Shown here one piece after another: positions 8,656 to 16,803 of a DNA stretch of 64,000 bases. The notes beneath the pieces are model-generated. The model was not told the origin of the DNA. It ran no database searches and was given only the letters and a program-made list of their open reading frames with translations. Source of the DNA: Pseudomonas sp. P8_241 (GTDB taxonomy: Bacteria > Pseudomonadota > Gammaproteobacteria > Pseudomonadales > Pseudomonadaceae); contig NZ_CP125377.1 of assembly GCF_034008315.1 (NCBI RefSeq), positions 3,484,001-3,548,000 of the forward strand. Direction: 5' to 3'. Position numbers and translations under genes: made by a program. The first letter of the stretch is position 1. Each line of letters starts with the position of its first letter.

Positions 8656-8662
8656 AAAACCT

Positions 8663-8835
8663 CGATTTCCGGGCCACCGGTTTCCCAGTAATACCCACCG
8701 ATTTCCGGGCCACCGGTTTCCATGCAATACCCAACGATTTCCGGGCCGCCGGTATCCACGCAACACCCATCGATTTCCGGTCTGCCGGTATCCATTCAAA
8801 CAATCGATTTCCGGTCCTCCGGAACCACACAAAAC
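8663..8835. repeat. 36-bp tandem repeat, five units
   Basis: Units begin with CGATTTCCGG at 8663, 8699, 8735, 8771 and 8804, so the period is 36, 36, 36 and then 33 bp. Each unit carries two CCGG cores (for example CCGGGCCACCGG) and an AATACCCA-type tail. Because the period is a multiple of three, the minus strand stays open and encodes a 12-residue repeat, but no gene signals accompany it. The units are adjacent without unique spacers, so this is not CRISPR. Confidence 0.85.
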
Positions 8836-8836
8836 C

Positions 8837-8922
8837 CTGTAGGAGCCAGCTTGCTGGCGATGAGGCCCGCAAGTCTTGTATCGCTTTGAAGGCCGCCATT
8901 GCCGGCAAGCCGGCGCCTACAG
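8837..8922. repeat. REPIN, right copy
   Basis: Second near-identical copy of the REPIN at 8569-8655. It ends 19 bp before the start codon of the next receptor gene, so its hairpin would lie in the leader of that mRNA. Confidence 0.8.
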
Positions 8923-8941
8923 CATGGAAGGAATTTAACCC

Positions 8942-11404
8942 ATGTTCCATCACACCCCGTTGGCCGGCGCTATTGCGCTGGTCATTGGCAGCCTTGCCCT
9001 GCCTGTCGTTGCTGCCCCTACCCAACCCGGTGCAACCGGCGATCACCTGGACACCGTGGTCGTGCTCGGCACCCGTCGAAGCGATGTCACGGCACTGGAA
9101 AGCGCCGCGCCGATTGACGTGCTGTCTGGCGAGCAACTGGAACAGACCGGCGCCAGTGACCTGTCCGGCGCCCTCACCGCGCTGTCACCCTCGTTCACCT
9201 ATCCGCAATCACCCCAAGGTGCCTTCGCCGGGTCCATCGCCCAAGGCGCATCGCTACGCGGCCTGGCCTCTGATCAGGTGCTGGTGCTGGTCAACGGCAA
9301 GCGCCGCCATACCAGCGCCAACGTCACCCGGCAAAGCCTGGTCAATGGCCGTGGTGCGGCGGCCGTCGATTTGAGCCTGATTCCCCTGAGCTCGATCCAG
9401 CGCGTGGAAATCCTTCGCGACGGCGCCGCAGCGCAATACGGCTCAGACGCCATTGCCGGCGTGATCAACATCGTGCTCAAGGAAAAGGACGAGGGAGGCA
9501 ATCTCGGATACCGCTTCGGCGGCTATGACAAAGGTGATGGCATCCAGCGCAAACTCAGCGGCTGGAAAGGCTTCACCCTGCCCAACGACGGCTTCCTGAC
9601 CATGAGTTTCGACGCCGGCAATCAGGACCCGGCCAGCGACACCAACCCGGACAACCGGATTTTTTACCCGGGCTCTACCAGCATCAACACCCCCCGTGAA
9701 CAGAACAATCGCTATCGCACCTGGCGTTGGGGCTCGGGCAATGTATCGGACCAATACAACGTTGCCGTAAACAGCGAGGTCGGCATTGGCGAAGGTCTGA
9801 CCGCCTACGGCTTTGCCACGTACGCCCACAAAAATACCGATGCGGAAGGCTTTTTCGATCCGCCTACGACGTTGCGCAACAATTACAGCAGCACCGCGTT
9901 GCAGCGATTCCCGGACGGACGCCTGCCCATTACCCGCTATTCGCTGGAAGACTATGCATTGACCGGGGGGCTGCGCTACGAAGACGAACAACTGGGTAAA
10001 TTCGACTTCGCCGTGAACCATGGCGACAACACCCTGGATTCCACCGACCACCATGCGATCAACCCGAGCTGGGGCGCCAACAGCCCGGAAAACATCTACA
10101 CCGGCAAACGTGAGGCTGACCAGACCAACGCAACGCTGGACTGGGTGCGGGATTTCCCCACCGACCTGTTGTTCAAGCCGCTGACACTCTCCGCTGGCCT
10201 GGCCTGGCGCCAGGAGAACTACGAGCTGAGCGAAGGAGAAGCCGCCGGATGGCAGAACGGTCCGTTCTTCAATAGCGTCGACCCGATTACGCAGCGGCGC
10301 ATCCCGGGTTACTACTCGGGCATTACCCAAGTCGATGCGGCCACACTGGACCGCAACGTATTGGGAGCCTATGTCGATGTCGAAGGGCAGATCACCGAGA
10401 AATTCCAGGCCGGTGTTGCGGTGCGCACCGAGCACTACTCGGACTTCGGCGACACCACCAACGGCAAACTGTCCTTGCGTTATGACTTCACTGCGCAGAT
10501 CGCTGCCCGAGCTACCGCCAGCACTGGCTATCGCGCGCCGTCACTGGTGCAGAGCGGCTTGTCGTCATTCAGCGTGCAGGTGGTGGAGCAACCGCCAGGC
10601 AGCGGCAATTTTGTCGAAGTGCAGCAACGCACCCTGCGCGCAGACAGCCCGGAAGCCGCGTTGCTGGGCGGCACATCGCTGAAACCGGAGGAGTCGACCA
10701 GTTATTCTCTGGGTCTGGTCTGGCGCCCGCTGGCCAATGCATCGGTGACGCTGGACGCCTACCGCATCGATATCGATAACCGCATCACCCTCTCCGACCA
10801 ATTGCCCGCGTCGGTGGTCTCGCCGATTTTCGCTGGCACGCCGTACGCGAATATTCAAAGTGCGGCCTTCTACAGCAACGTCGCCGATACCCGCACCGAC
10901 GGTGTCGAGCTGGCGAGCAACTATCAGTTGGACCTGCAGCAATGGGGACAACTGAACCTGAACGCCGGCGTGAGCCAGAACAACACCAAAATCACCGCCC
11001 TGCGTGACGTCGGCAATATCAAGGGTTCGCAGATAATCGGTCGAACCACCCAAGGTTTGATCGAAGACGGCACCCCCGAAACCAAGCTGATCTTGAGTGC
11101 CAACTGGCTGTATGACGATTGGGGCATCACCGTGGCTCAACGTCGGTATGGCGAATGGAAAAGCCTCAACGCCGCCAACCCCACCCTGGACCAGACGTAC
11201 AGTCCGCAATGGGTGACCGACCTGGACCTGTCCTACACCTTCAACAAAACCCTGAAGGTTTCGCTGGGTGCGATCAACCTGTTCGATACCCACCCGGACA
11301 AGGCTGACGGCACGCAGTTGTACGGTGTACCGAAATACTCGATCACCAGCCCTGAAGGCGCCCAGGGAGCGTTCTACTACACCAGTGTCAGTTACGAATT
11401 CTGA
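8942..11404 (+). CDS. TonB-dependent outer-membrane receptor (second)
   Basis: 820 aa. A signal peptide (about residues 1-24, LPVVAAP) is followed by a plug domain with TVVVLGTRRSDV, a QVLVLVNGKRRHTS segment and VEILRDGAAAQYGSDAIAGVIN, then a long beta-barrel that ends in SYEF. The sequence belongs to a different subgroup from the first receptor and is not a tandem copy. Together with the neighbouring ABC importer and flavin monooxygenase, it points to uptake of an organosulfur compound. The ribosome site GGAAGGA precedes the start. Confidence 0.9.
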   Translation: MFHHTPLAGAIALVIGSLALPVVAAPTQPGATGDHLDTVVVLGTRRSDVTALESAAPIDVLSGEQLEQTGASDLSGALTALSPSFTYPQSPQGAFAGSIAQGASLRGLASDQVLVLVNGKRRHTSANVTRQSLVNGRGAAAVDLSLIPLSSIQRVEILRDGAAAQYGSDAIAGVINIVLKEKDEGGNLGYRFGGYDKGDGIQRKLSGWKGFTLPNDGFLTMSFDAGNQDPASDTNPDNRIFYPGSTSINTPREQNNRYRTWRWGSGNVSDQYNVAVNSEVGIGEGLTAYGFATYAHKNTDAEGFFDPPTTLRNNYSSTALQRFPDGRLPITRYSLEDYALTGGLRYEDEQLGKFDFAVNHGDNTLDSTDHHAINPSWGANSPENIYTGKREADQTNATLDWVRDFPTDLLFKPLTLSAGLAWRQENYELSEGEAAGWQNGPFFNSVDPITQRRIPGYYSGITQVDAATLDRNVLGAYVDVEGQITEKFQAGVAVRTEHYSDFGDTTNGKLSLRYDFTAQIAARATASTGYRAPSLVQSGLSSFSVQVVEQPPGSGNFVEVQQRTLRADSPEAALLGGTSLKPEESTSYSLGLVWRPLANASVTLDAYRIDIDNRITLSDQLPASVVSPIFAGTPYANIQSAAFYSNVADTRTDGVELASNYQLDLQQWGQLNLNAGVSQNNTKITALRDVGNIKGSQIIGRTTQGLIEDGTPETKLILSANWLYDDWGITVAQRRYGEWKSLNAANPTLDQTYSPQWVTDLDLSYTFNKTLKVSLGAINLFDTHPDKADGTQLYGVPKYSITSPEGAQGAFYYTSVSYEF

Positions 11405-11464
11405 CGGGGCTGCTGTTCTGGTGTTGCTGGAGCAGCAACCAGTGTTGATGAAGCACCATTGCCT

Positions 11465-11551
11465 TTGTAGGAGCCGGCTTGCTGGCGATGGCGGACAGCA
11501 CGATTTGTGGTGTTTGCACCGCAGCTATCGCCAGCAAGCCGGCTCCTACAG
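11465..11551. repeat. REPIN with an additional partial REP arm
   Basis: Arms tgtaggagccggcttgctgg and ccagcaagccggctcctaca are separated by about 45 bp; a third partial arm (tcgccagcaagccgg) follows at 11561-11575. Confidence 0.8.
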
Positions 11552-11609
11552 GGGGTGTTATCGCCAGCAAGCCGGATCCGGGAGGGGGCGGTGCATGCAT
11601 CGTCGCGGC

Positions 11610-11625
11610 TGGCACAGCTCTTGCG
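11610..11625 (+). promoter_or_regulatory. Sigma-54 promoter for the ABC importer operon
   Basis: TGGCACAGCTCTTGCG is a perfect match to TGGCAC-N5-TTGC. Transcription should begin near 11636, about 26 nt before the ATG at 11662. This also settles the permease start, because an in-frame start at 11479 would lie upstream of the promoter. Confidence 0.75.
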
Positions 11626-11661
11626 ATACCCCCTCGGTACTTAGCCGAAATAAGACCTGCC

Positions 11662-12423
11662 ATGCGCCCCCAACGACTGTTGTATACCCTGACCTGGCTT
11701 ATCTCTCCTGCTGCCCTGCTGTTGCTCTGGGCGTTGGTAGCGGAGGCCGGAATTTTCCCGCGTAACCTGCTGGTCCCACCCGCACAAGTATGGCGAACCT
11801 TCGGGGAGCTGTCGGCCAGCGGCGAGTTGCAAGAGCACCTGCTCAACAGCCTGTCGCGCCTGGGGCTGGGATTCACTGTCGGCTCGTTGTCAGGCCTGGC
11901 GTTCGGGATCCTCATGGCCTTGTCGAAAAATGTCGAGAACTACTGCTCGCCGCTATTTCATACGCTGCGCCAGATCCCCAGCATCGCGTTGATCCCGATG
12001 TTCGTGCTGCTGTTCGGTATCGATGAAACCTTCAAGATCATCATCGTCGCCAAAACCGCCTTCTTCCCGGTGGCACTGGCCGCCAGCGAAGGCGTCAAAG
12101 CCATTCCGCGCAGCTACTTCGAAGTGGCTGACGTGTATCGGCTGCGCTGGCCGACCTTCGTCCGCGAGATCGCCCTGCCTGCTGCCACGCCCCCGATCAT
12201 CACCGGATTTCGCATCAGCCTGACCCGGGCCTGGGTGGTGCTGGTCGCCACCGAGTTGCTGGCTGCCGACAGCGGCCTGGGTCAGATGATTGAAATGAGC
12301 CGGCAAATGTTGCGCATTGATGTGGTGATGGTCGGCGTGGTCGTCACGGGCGTGATCGGCTTTGTACTCGACTTTGGTTTTCGCCAACTGGAACAGCGGA
12401 TGTTTCGCTGGCAGACCCGCTAG
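11662..12423 (+). CDS. ABC transporter permease, SsuC/TauC type (first)
   Basis: 253 aa from the ATG at 11662, chosen because a sigma-54 promoter lies between this codon and the earlier in-frame start. Six membrane segments are expected. The cytoplasmic EAA loop is visible as EVADVYRLRWPTFVREIALPAA, and the family end FGFRQLEQRMFRW follows. It is the membrane channel of a sulfonate/taurine/nitrate-type importer. The next gene, 9 bp downstream, encodes a second, clearly different permease of the same length, so the channel is probably a heterodimer; most SsuBC and TauBC systems use one permease gene. Confidence 0.88.
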   Translation: MRPQRLLYTLTWLISPAALLLLWALVAEAGIFPRNLLVPPAQVWRTFGELSASGELQEHLLNSLSRLGLGFTVGSLSGLAFGILMALSKNVENYCSPLFHTLRQIPSIALIPMFVLLFGIDETFKIIIVAKTAFFPVALAASEGVKAIPRSYFEVADVYRLRWPTFVREIALPAATPPIITGFRISLTRAWVVLVATELLAADSGLGQMIEMSRQMLRIDVVMVGVVVTGVIGFVLDFGFRQLEQRMFRWQTR

Positions 12424-12432
12424 GAGCCGCTG

Positions 12433-13194
12433 ATGTCTCGACTATTTGCAAAATCCCGCGGCTTGTTGCTGCCGCTATTGTTGATCGGCGGCTGGGAGTA
12501 CCTGTCACGCCAGGGCGCCGCCGGGGCTTACGCCTTTGTGCCGTTGTCAGCTATTGGTTCGGCCTTGGTGGAACTGCTGGCCAATGGCGAACTTTTGGTG
12601 AATTTGCTGGCCAGCCTGGCCCGCACCTGCGCCGGCCTGGCCCTGGGCATCCTTTTCGGTGTGCTGCTGGGGGTGCTGATGGCGCTTTCAGCCGTGGCCA
12701 ACCGCTTGATCGGGCCGTTGTTCCATTCCATTCGCCAGGTCCCGATGCTGGGCTGGATTCCCCTGATCGCCATGTGGTTCGGCAACGGAGAATTCTCCAA
12801 GGTGCTGATCGTCAGCCTCGCCGCGTTTTATCCGATGGTCCTCAATACCTGGCAGGGCTTCAGCCACGTCGAACAGCGCTATCGGGAGGTTGGGCAGGTG
12901 CTGGTCCTGAGCCCTTGGCAACGGTTTCGCCATGTACTGCTGCCGGCGGCGCTACCGAGCATCGCCACCGGGGTGTTGCACGCACTGGCATTTGCCTGGG
13001 TCACCGCCATCGGTAGCGAACTGTTTCTCTCCTCAGGCGCCGGCCTCGGCAACCTGATGATGAACGCCGAAGCCGGCTCACGCATGGAGGTCATTGTCCT
13101 CAGCGTGCTGTGCATCGGCCTCTGTGGCTACCTGATGACGCTGCTCTTCACCCTTCTTAGCCGCCATTTGCTGCGCTGGCGCAACACTCGTTGA
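12433..13194 (+). CDS. ABC transporter permease, SsuC/TauC type (second)
   Basis: 253 aa. Six predicted membrane segments with the EAA loop REVGQVLVLSPWQRFRHVLLPAA near residue 150. It is related to, but well diverged from, the preceding permease, and the two probably form one channel. The next gene begins 11 bp downstream. No periplasmic binding protein with a signal peptide is encoded between 2206 and 14000, so the binding component either lies elsewhere or is dispensable. Confidence 0.88.
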   Translation: MSRLFAKSRGLLLPLLLIGGWEYLSRQGAAGAYAFVPLSAIGSALVELLANGELLVNLLASLARTCAGLALGILFGVLLGVLMALSAVANRLIGPLFHSIRQVPMLGWIPLIAMWFGNGEFSKVLIVSLAAFYPMVLNTWQGFSHVEQRYREVGQVLVLSPWQRFRHVLLPAALPSIATGVLHALAFAWVTAIGSELFLSSGAGLGNLMMNAEAGSRMEVIVLSVLCIGLCGYLMTLLFTLLSRHLLRWRNTR

Positions 13195-13205
13195 AAGGCC
13201 ACTCC

Positions 13206-14000
13206 ATGAACGCAATTGCCCAAACTACTCTGCTACACAGCACGCCCTTGCAGTCGGGTGCGCTGCATATTCGCGGTCTGAGCAAGACTTTTCGGATCGA
13301 AGGACAACCGCTGCCGGTACTGAAAAATATCAATCTCGACGTTCGTCCCGGCGAGTTCGTCAGCATCGTCGGTGCCAGCGGCTGCGGCAAATCAACCCTG
13401 TTGCGGCTGATCGTCGGGTTGGAAGCCGATTATGAAGGGGACATCTCGCTGGACGGCAAAAGCGTCGTCGGCACCAGCCTGGAGCGCGGGATCGTGTTTC
13501 AGGACCATCGGTTGTTTCCGTGGATGACCCTGAGCCAGAACATCGCCCTGGCCTTGAAGAACCACCCGCTGTCTGCAGCGGAAAAAGACCGGTGGGTGGC
13601 CGAGCACATTGCTCTGGTGAACCTCGATGGCTTTGAAAACGCCTACCCGCATCAGCTGTCTGGTGGCATGGCACAACGAGCAGCCATCGCTCGCGCATTG
13701 ATCAATAAACCAAAAGTGTTGTTGCTCGACGAGCCTCTGGGCGCTCTGGATGCGCTGACGCGGATCCGCCTGCAACACGAGTTGCAGCGCATCTGGGTAC
13801 AGCAGCGCTGCACGGTGATCATGGTTACTCACGACATTGAAGAGGCGCTGTACCTGGGGGACCGGGTGATCGTCATGGACGCCCATCCGGGACGGATCAA
13901 ACACGAGATCAAAGTCGACCTGCCCCACCCCCGGGAGCGTACTTCGACCGTGTTGCAAGGTTACAAGGAACAGCTGCTGGAGGAACTGGTTGGGCATTGA
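13206..14000 (+). CDS. ABC transporter ATP-binding protein, SsuB type
   Basis: 264 aa, start at ATG 13206 with AAAGG upstream; a TTG at 13191 overlaps the previous stop and is less likely. Walker A GASGCGKST, a Q-loop (VFQDHRLFPW), signature LSGGMAQR, Walker [13 protein letters not shown] and H-loop VTHDIEEAL are all intact. It energises the two preceding permeases, and the three genes form one operon from the sigma-54 promoter at 11610. Confidence 0.9.
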   Translation: MNAIAQTTLLHSTPLQSGALHIRGLSKTFRIEGQPLPVLKNINLDVRPGEFVSIVGASGCGKSTLLRLIVGLEADYEGDISLDGKSVVGTSLERGIVFQDHRLFPWMTLSQNIALALKNHPLSAAEKDRWVAEHIALVNLDGFENAYPHQLSGGMAQRAAIARALINKPKVLLLDEPLGALDALTRIRLQHELQRIWVQQRCTVIMVTHDIEEALYLGDRVIVMDAHPGRIKHEIKVDLPHPRERTSTVLQGYKEQLLEELVGH

Positions 14001-14136
14001 ACCGTGACGCAATCCGTCGGGAACGCCGGCAGCCCGTACGTCAATGCAAGTTCCAAGGGCGGTTACAAGGGGTATAACTATCAGAACAAAGTCGGGCCAC
14101 ACAGAATAGGCCCTCTAAAGACAGCGCCCGGGCCAG

Positions 14137-14168
14137 GCGCCTAAGGCCCGGATCGGCGCCTTAGGCGC
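14137..14168 (+). promoter_or_regulatory. Hairpin directly before the transglycosylase ribosome site
   Basis: GCGCCTAAGG (14137-14146) and CCTTAGGCGC (14159-14168) pair perfectly, with a 12-nt loop whose outermost pair also matches. The ribosome site GGAG starts at 14169, the very next base. There is no U-run, so this is better seen as a leader hairpin acting on translation or mRNA stability than as a terminator. Confidence 0.5.
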
Positions 14169-14179
14169 GGAGCGATGTG

Positions 14180-14986
14180 ATGAGATCCAGAGCATGGCGA
14201 TGGGCTCGCAAGAGCCTTCCTGGCTGCATCGAGCTGGCCTTGCTGGTCGCTCCATTGTGCGCCAGCGCCATGTTCAAGTGCCAAGCCACGGACGGAGCCA
14301 TCAGCTACACCAGCCAAGCCGTCGCCAGCGCCCGCTGCACTCGCCAGAATGACACGGCGGGCGCCGGTGTCGGTGCCAAGACAATGGCCCTGCCACGGTT
14401 GGTGCGGGACGACGACGCAGGTGCGGTGCGGATTAGGGTGTTCACCTTCGTCCACAAAGGTGTTCGTCAATATGTGAGCCGCCGCCCCGTCGGGATTTCC
14501 GCACGGGTCGATGTCCTTGAGCTCTATGTCATCAAGGGTTGCTATCTGTGCAGGGCGCCGAAGGATTTCAAGGTCACCTCACTGCGCCTGGACACCCGCT
14601 CCTATCGACAGGAGATCGAAGCCGCTTCGGGTCATTACGGTGTCGACCGGGCGCTGGTCCGCGCAGTGATACATGCCGAATCGGCGTTTCGCCCCAACGC
14701 CATTTCCGAAGCCGGCGCTCAGGGGTTGATGCAGTTGATGCCCGCCACCGCCGAGCGCTTTGACGTGGACGATCCGTTCGACGCACGACAGAACATTCGT
14801 GGCGGCGTGCGCTACCTGGCCTGGCTGCTCAAGCGCTTCAACGGCAACCAGATGCTGGCGTTGGCAGGTTACAACGCCGGAGAAGCGTCCGTGGTCGAGT
14901 ACAACGGGGTACCTCCCTATGCCGAGACGCAATCCTACGTCACCCTCGTGCAGTCCTTGACCGAACGCTATCGCAACCATCGCTAG
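14180..14986 (+). CDS. Lytic transglycosylase (SLT domain)
   Basis: 268 aa, ATG at 14180 with GGAG seven bases upstream. A signal peptide (to about residue 30) precedes a short N-terminal module resembling DUF4124 (MFKCQATDGAISYTS). The C-terminal half is an SLT domain: the catalytic Glu in VRAVIHAESAF, then GAQGLMQLMPATA, LALAGYNAGE and PPYAETQSYV. The family cleaves peptidoglycan glycan strands in the periplasm to 1,6-anhydromuramyl products. It is not obviously linked to the sulfur genes upstream or the vanillate genes downstream. Confidence 0.9.
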   Translation: MRSRAWRWARKSLPGCIELALLVAPLCASAMFKCQATDGAISYTSQAVASARCTRQNDTAGAGVGAKTMALPRLVRDDDAGAVRIRVFTFVHKGVRQYVSRRPVGISARVDVLELYVIKGCYLCRAPKDFKVTSLRLDTRSYRQEIEAASGHYGVDRALVRAVIHAESAFRPNAISEAGAQGLMQLMPATAERFDVDDPFDARQNIRGGVRYLAWLLKRFNGNQMLALAGYNAGEASVVEYNGVPPYAETQSYVTLVQSLTERYRNHR

Positions 14987-15403
14987 TACCGCAGGGCGCA
15001 TAACCTGGAATAGGTAATACGCCATTCGGGGAATGGCCCAGCAGTGTGCTGTACGGGAACAGACGCCTATGGAGGACTTTAATGGATCCTTAATGTGAAG
15101 ACCATTTTCTTTGACCGATAATCGAACGGTTTAAGTTATAGCCTAACTCATTGTTTTTAATTATATTTATTGTTTTCTTAGATAAAAATCTAAAAAAACA
15201 CTCATAACAACACTTTTCAATGGATCCATAAATTGATTGACTGGCGCCGCACGGTGTCAGGTGTTGCGCCTGCCCGCTCATAAAAACAACAAGGGTGTCG
15301 TGATGAGTGACTTTTCAATCGGGCTCAAGCCTTGGCTTGTACCCACCTTCGTGTGCCTTGCTCGTTTTACCTGTACTCATCCTCGTTTCGAGGGGCAACA
15401 GCC
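14987..15403. other. Intergenic region: vanK leader with VanR-type operators
   Basis: The 417 bp include a small hairpin after the transglycosylase (GCCATTC/GAATGGC, 15021-15037), a strongly AT-rich block (15100-15235) and two GGATCC-centred palindromes (15081-15091 and 15219-15230) matching those before vanA. The ribosome site AGGGG lies at 15391. A small minus-strand ORF (15090-15281) lies in the AT-rich block and looks spurious. Confidence 0.65.
15081..15230. promoter_or_regulatory. Two VanR-type operators upstream of the vanK-like gene
   Basis: AATGGATCCTT at 15081-15091 and AATGGATCCATA at 15219-15230 are palindromes centred on GGATCC and 138 bp apart. The same motif occurs twice before vanA. 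The operator of the Caulobacter vanillate repressor VanR, as I recall, is ATTGGATCCAAT, which is closely similar. The AT-rich DNA between the sites should hold the promoter. Confidence 0.65.
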
Positions 15404-16738
15404 ATGACCGTCGATCTCAAGAGCGTGGTCGATGAGCGTTCCATGGCGCCGTTCCAGTGGCTGGCCGTGGGTATCTGCATTGTCCTGAACATGATCGATG
15501 GTTTCGACGTGCTGGTGATGGCCTTCACGGCCTCTTCGGTGTCTGCCGAATGGGGTCTCAATGGCGCACAGATCGGGCTGTTGTTAAGTTCCGGGCTGTT
15601 TGGCATGGCGGCAGGCTCTCTGTTTATTGCACCGTGGGCGGATCGCTTTGGTCGTCGCCCCTTGATCCTGTTTTGCCTGCTGCTTTCAGGGGCCGGCATG
15701 CTGTTGTCGGCACTGAGCCAGACGCCACTGCAACTGGCGCTACTACGCGGGGTGACCGGCCTGGGTATTGGCGGGATCCTGGCCAGCAGCAACGTAATTG
15801 CCAGTGAATACGCCAACAAACGCTGGCGTGGGCTGGCGGTGAGCCTGCAGTCCACCGGTTATGCCTTGGGCGCGACCCTCGGCGGTCTGTTGTCGGTGTG
15901 GTTGCTGACGCACTTTGGCTGGCGCTCGGTATTCGTCTTCGGTGGCGCTGTGACCCTGGCGGTGATCCCGCTGGTGCTGATGTACCTGCCCGAATCACTG
16001 GATTTCCTGATCGCCCGCCGCCCCGACAACGCCCTGGCACGCATCAATCGCCTGGCCGCCCGCCTCGGTCAGCCGGCACTGCGCGAACTGCCCGCCGCCC
16101 CCGCGGCGCCGACTTCAGGCCGCGGGCGCCTGGCGCAATTGCTCTCACCGGCTTCACGGCGCACGACCTTGTTGATCTGGCTGCTGTTCTTCCTGGTGAT
16201 GTTCGGCTTCTACTTCGTCATGAGCTGGACGCCGAAGCTGTTGGTAGCAGCAGGGTTGTCGGCCCAGCAAGGGATCAGCGGTGGTGTGTTGCTGAGCGTC
16301 GGCGGCATTTTCGGCGCGGCGCTGATTGGCGCCATGGCTTCGCGCTGGCGTCTGACCCGAGTGCTGTCGTTGTTCATGCTGATTACCGCAGGCTTGCTGG
16401 TCCTGTTCGTTGACTCGGCTTCATCGGTATCAATGGCACTCGGCCTGGGCCTATTGATCGGGCTGTTTTCCAACGGCTGCGTGGCTGGTTTGTACGCACT
16501 GTCGCCGATCGTCTATGACGCCTCCGTACGAGCAACTGGGGTCGGCTGGGGCATCGGTATCGGACGGATCGGTGCGATTCTTTCGCCGACCGTAGCCGGC
16601 CTGCTGCTCGATAGCGGCTGGCAGCCACTGCACCTGTATGGGGTGTTTGCCGTGGTTTTCGTGATCGCCGCCGCCGTGCTGCTGTTACTGAGGCCTGGCG
16701 CCCAACAGCAGCCAGAAGTGCGACTCAGCCAGGCCTGA
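15404..16738 (+). CDS. vanK: MFS aromatic acid transporter, VanK-like
   Basis: 444 aa, ATG at 15404 with AGGGG upstream; an in-frame extension to 15332 has no ribosome site. Twelve membrane segments with the MFS motif ADRFGRRPLI after segment 2 and MIDGFDVLVMAF in segment 1, typical of the aromatic acid:H+ symporter (AAHS) family that includes PcaK, BenK and VanK. The gene is followed by an OprD porin and lies in the same block as the vanillate demethylase, with matching operators, so vanillate import is the likely role. Specificity is inferred from context. Confidence 0.82.
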   Translation: MTVDLKSVVDERSMAPFQWLAVGICIVLNMIDGFDVLVMAFTASSVSAEWGLNGAQIGLLLSSGLFGMAAGSLFIAPWADRFGRRPLILFCLLLSGAGMLLSALSQTPLQLALLRGVTGLGIGGILASSNVIASEYANKRWRGLAVSLQSTGYALGATLGGLLSVWLLTHFGWRSVFVFGGAVTLAVIPLVLMYLPESLDFLIARRPDNALARINRLAARLGQPALRELPAAPAAPTSGRGRLAQLLSPASRRTTLLIWLLFFLVMFGFYFVMSWTPKLLVAAGLSAQQGISGGVLLSVGGIFGAALIGAMASRWRLTRVLSLFMLITAGLLVLFVDSASSVSMALGLGLLIGLFSNGCVAGLYALSPIVYDASVRATGVGWGIGIGRIGAILSPTVAGLLLDSGWQPLHLYGVFAVVFVIAAAVLLLLRPGAQQQPEVRLSQA

Positions 16739-16750
16739 GCAATGCAACAA

Positions 16751-16775
16751 AGCAGCGAGGTCCATCCTCGCTGCT
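16751..16775 (+). promoter_or_regulatory. Intercistronic hairpin between vanK and the porin
   Basis: AGCAGCGAGG and CCTCGCTGCT pair perfectly around a 5-nt loop. No U-run follows, so it probably acts as a processing or mRNA-stability element rather than a full terminator. Confidence 0.5.
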
Positions 16776-16803
16776 GACTACATCCCCAAGGAATACAATA
16801 ATA

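Larger units (their letters stand above)
8546..8941. other. Intergenic region: two REPINs around a 36-bp tandem repeat
   Basis: The 396 bp between the two TonB receptor genes are almost wholly repeat DNA: REPIN at 8569-8655, five units of a 36-bp repeat at 8663-8835, and a second REPIN at 8837-8922. The ribosome site GGAAGGA lies at about 8926-8932. No promoter could be recognised, so the second receptor may depend on read-through. Confidence 0.7.
11405..11661. other. Intergenic region: REPIN, extra REP arm and sigma-54 promoter
   Basis: A REPIN occupies 11465-11551, a truncated third REP arm follows at about 11560-11577, and a perfect sigma-54 promoter lies at 11610-11625. An open frame from 11479 into the permease crosses all of this and is not the true gene start. 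Confidence 0.75.

Noticed and set aside
8493..8795. Minus-strand frame encoding a 12-residue repeat peptide
   Set aside because: The repeat arises because the DNA period is a multiple of three; the frame also uses REPIN and the 3' end of the receptor gene and has no ribosome site.
8663..8835. CRISPR array
   Set aside because: The 36-bp units follow one another without unique spacers, and no cas genes are present.
7085..9136. A 683-codon minus-strand frame across the TonB receptor and the 36-bp repeats
   Set aside because: It passes through REPINs and the tandem repeat and is antisense to two TonB receptor genes; no domain character.
11479..11661. N-terminal extension of the first permease
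   Set aside because: The extension would translate REP DNA and a perfect sigma-54 promoter; the ATG at 11662 gives the normal family start.
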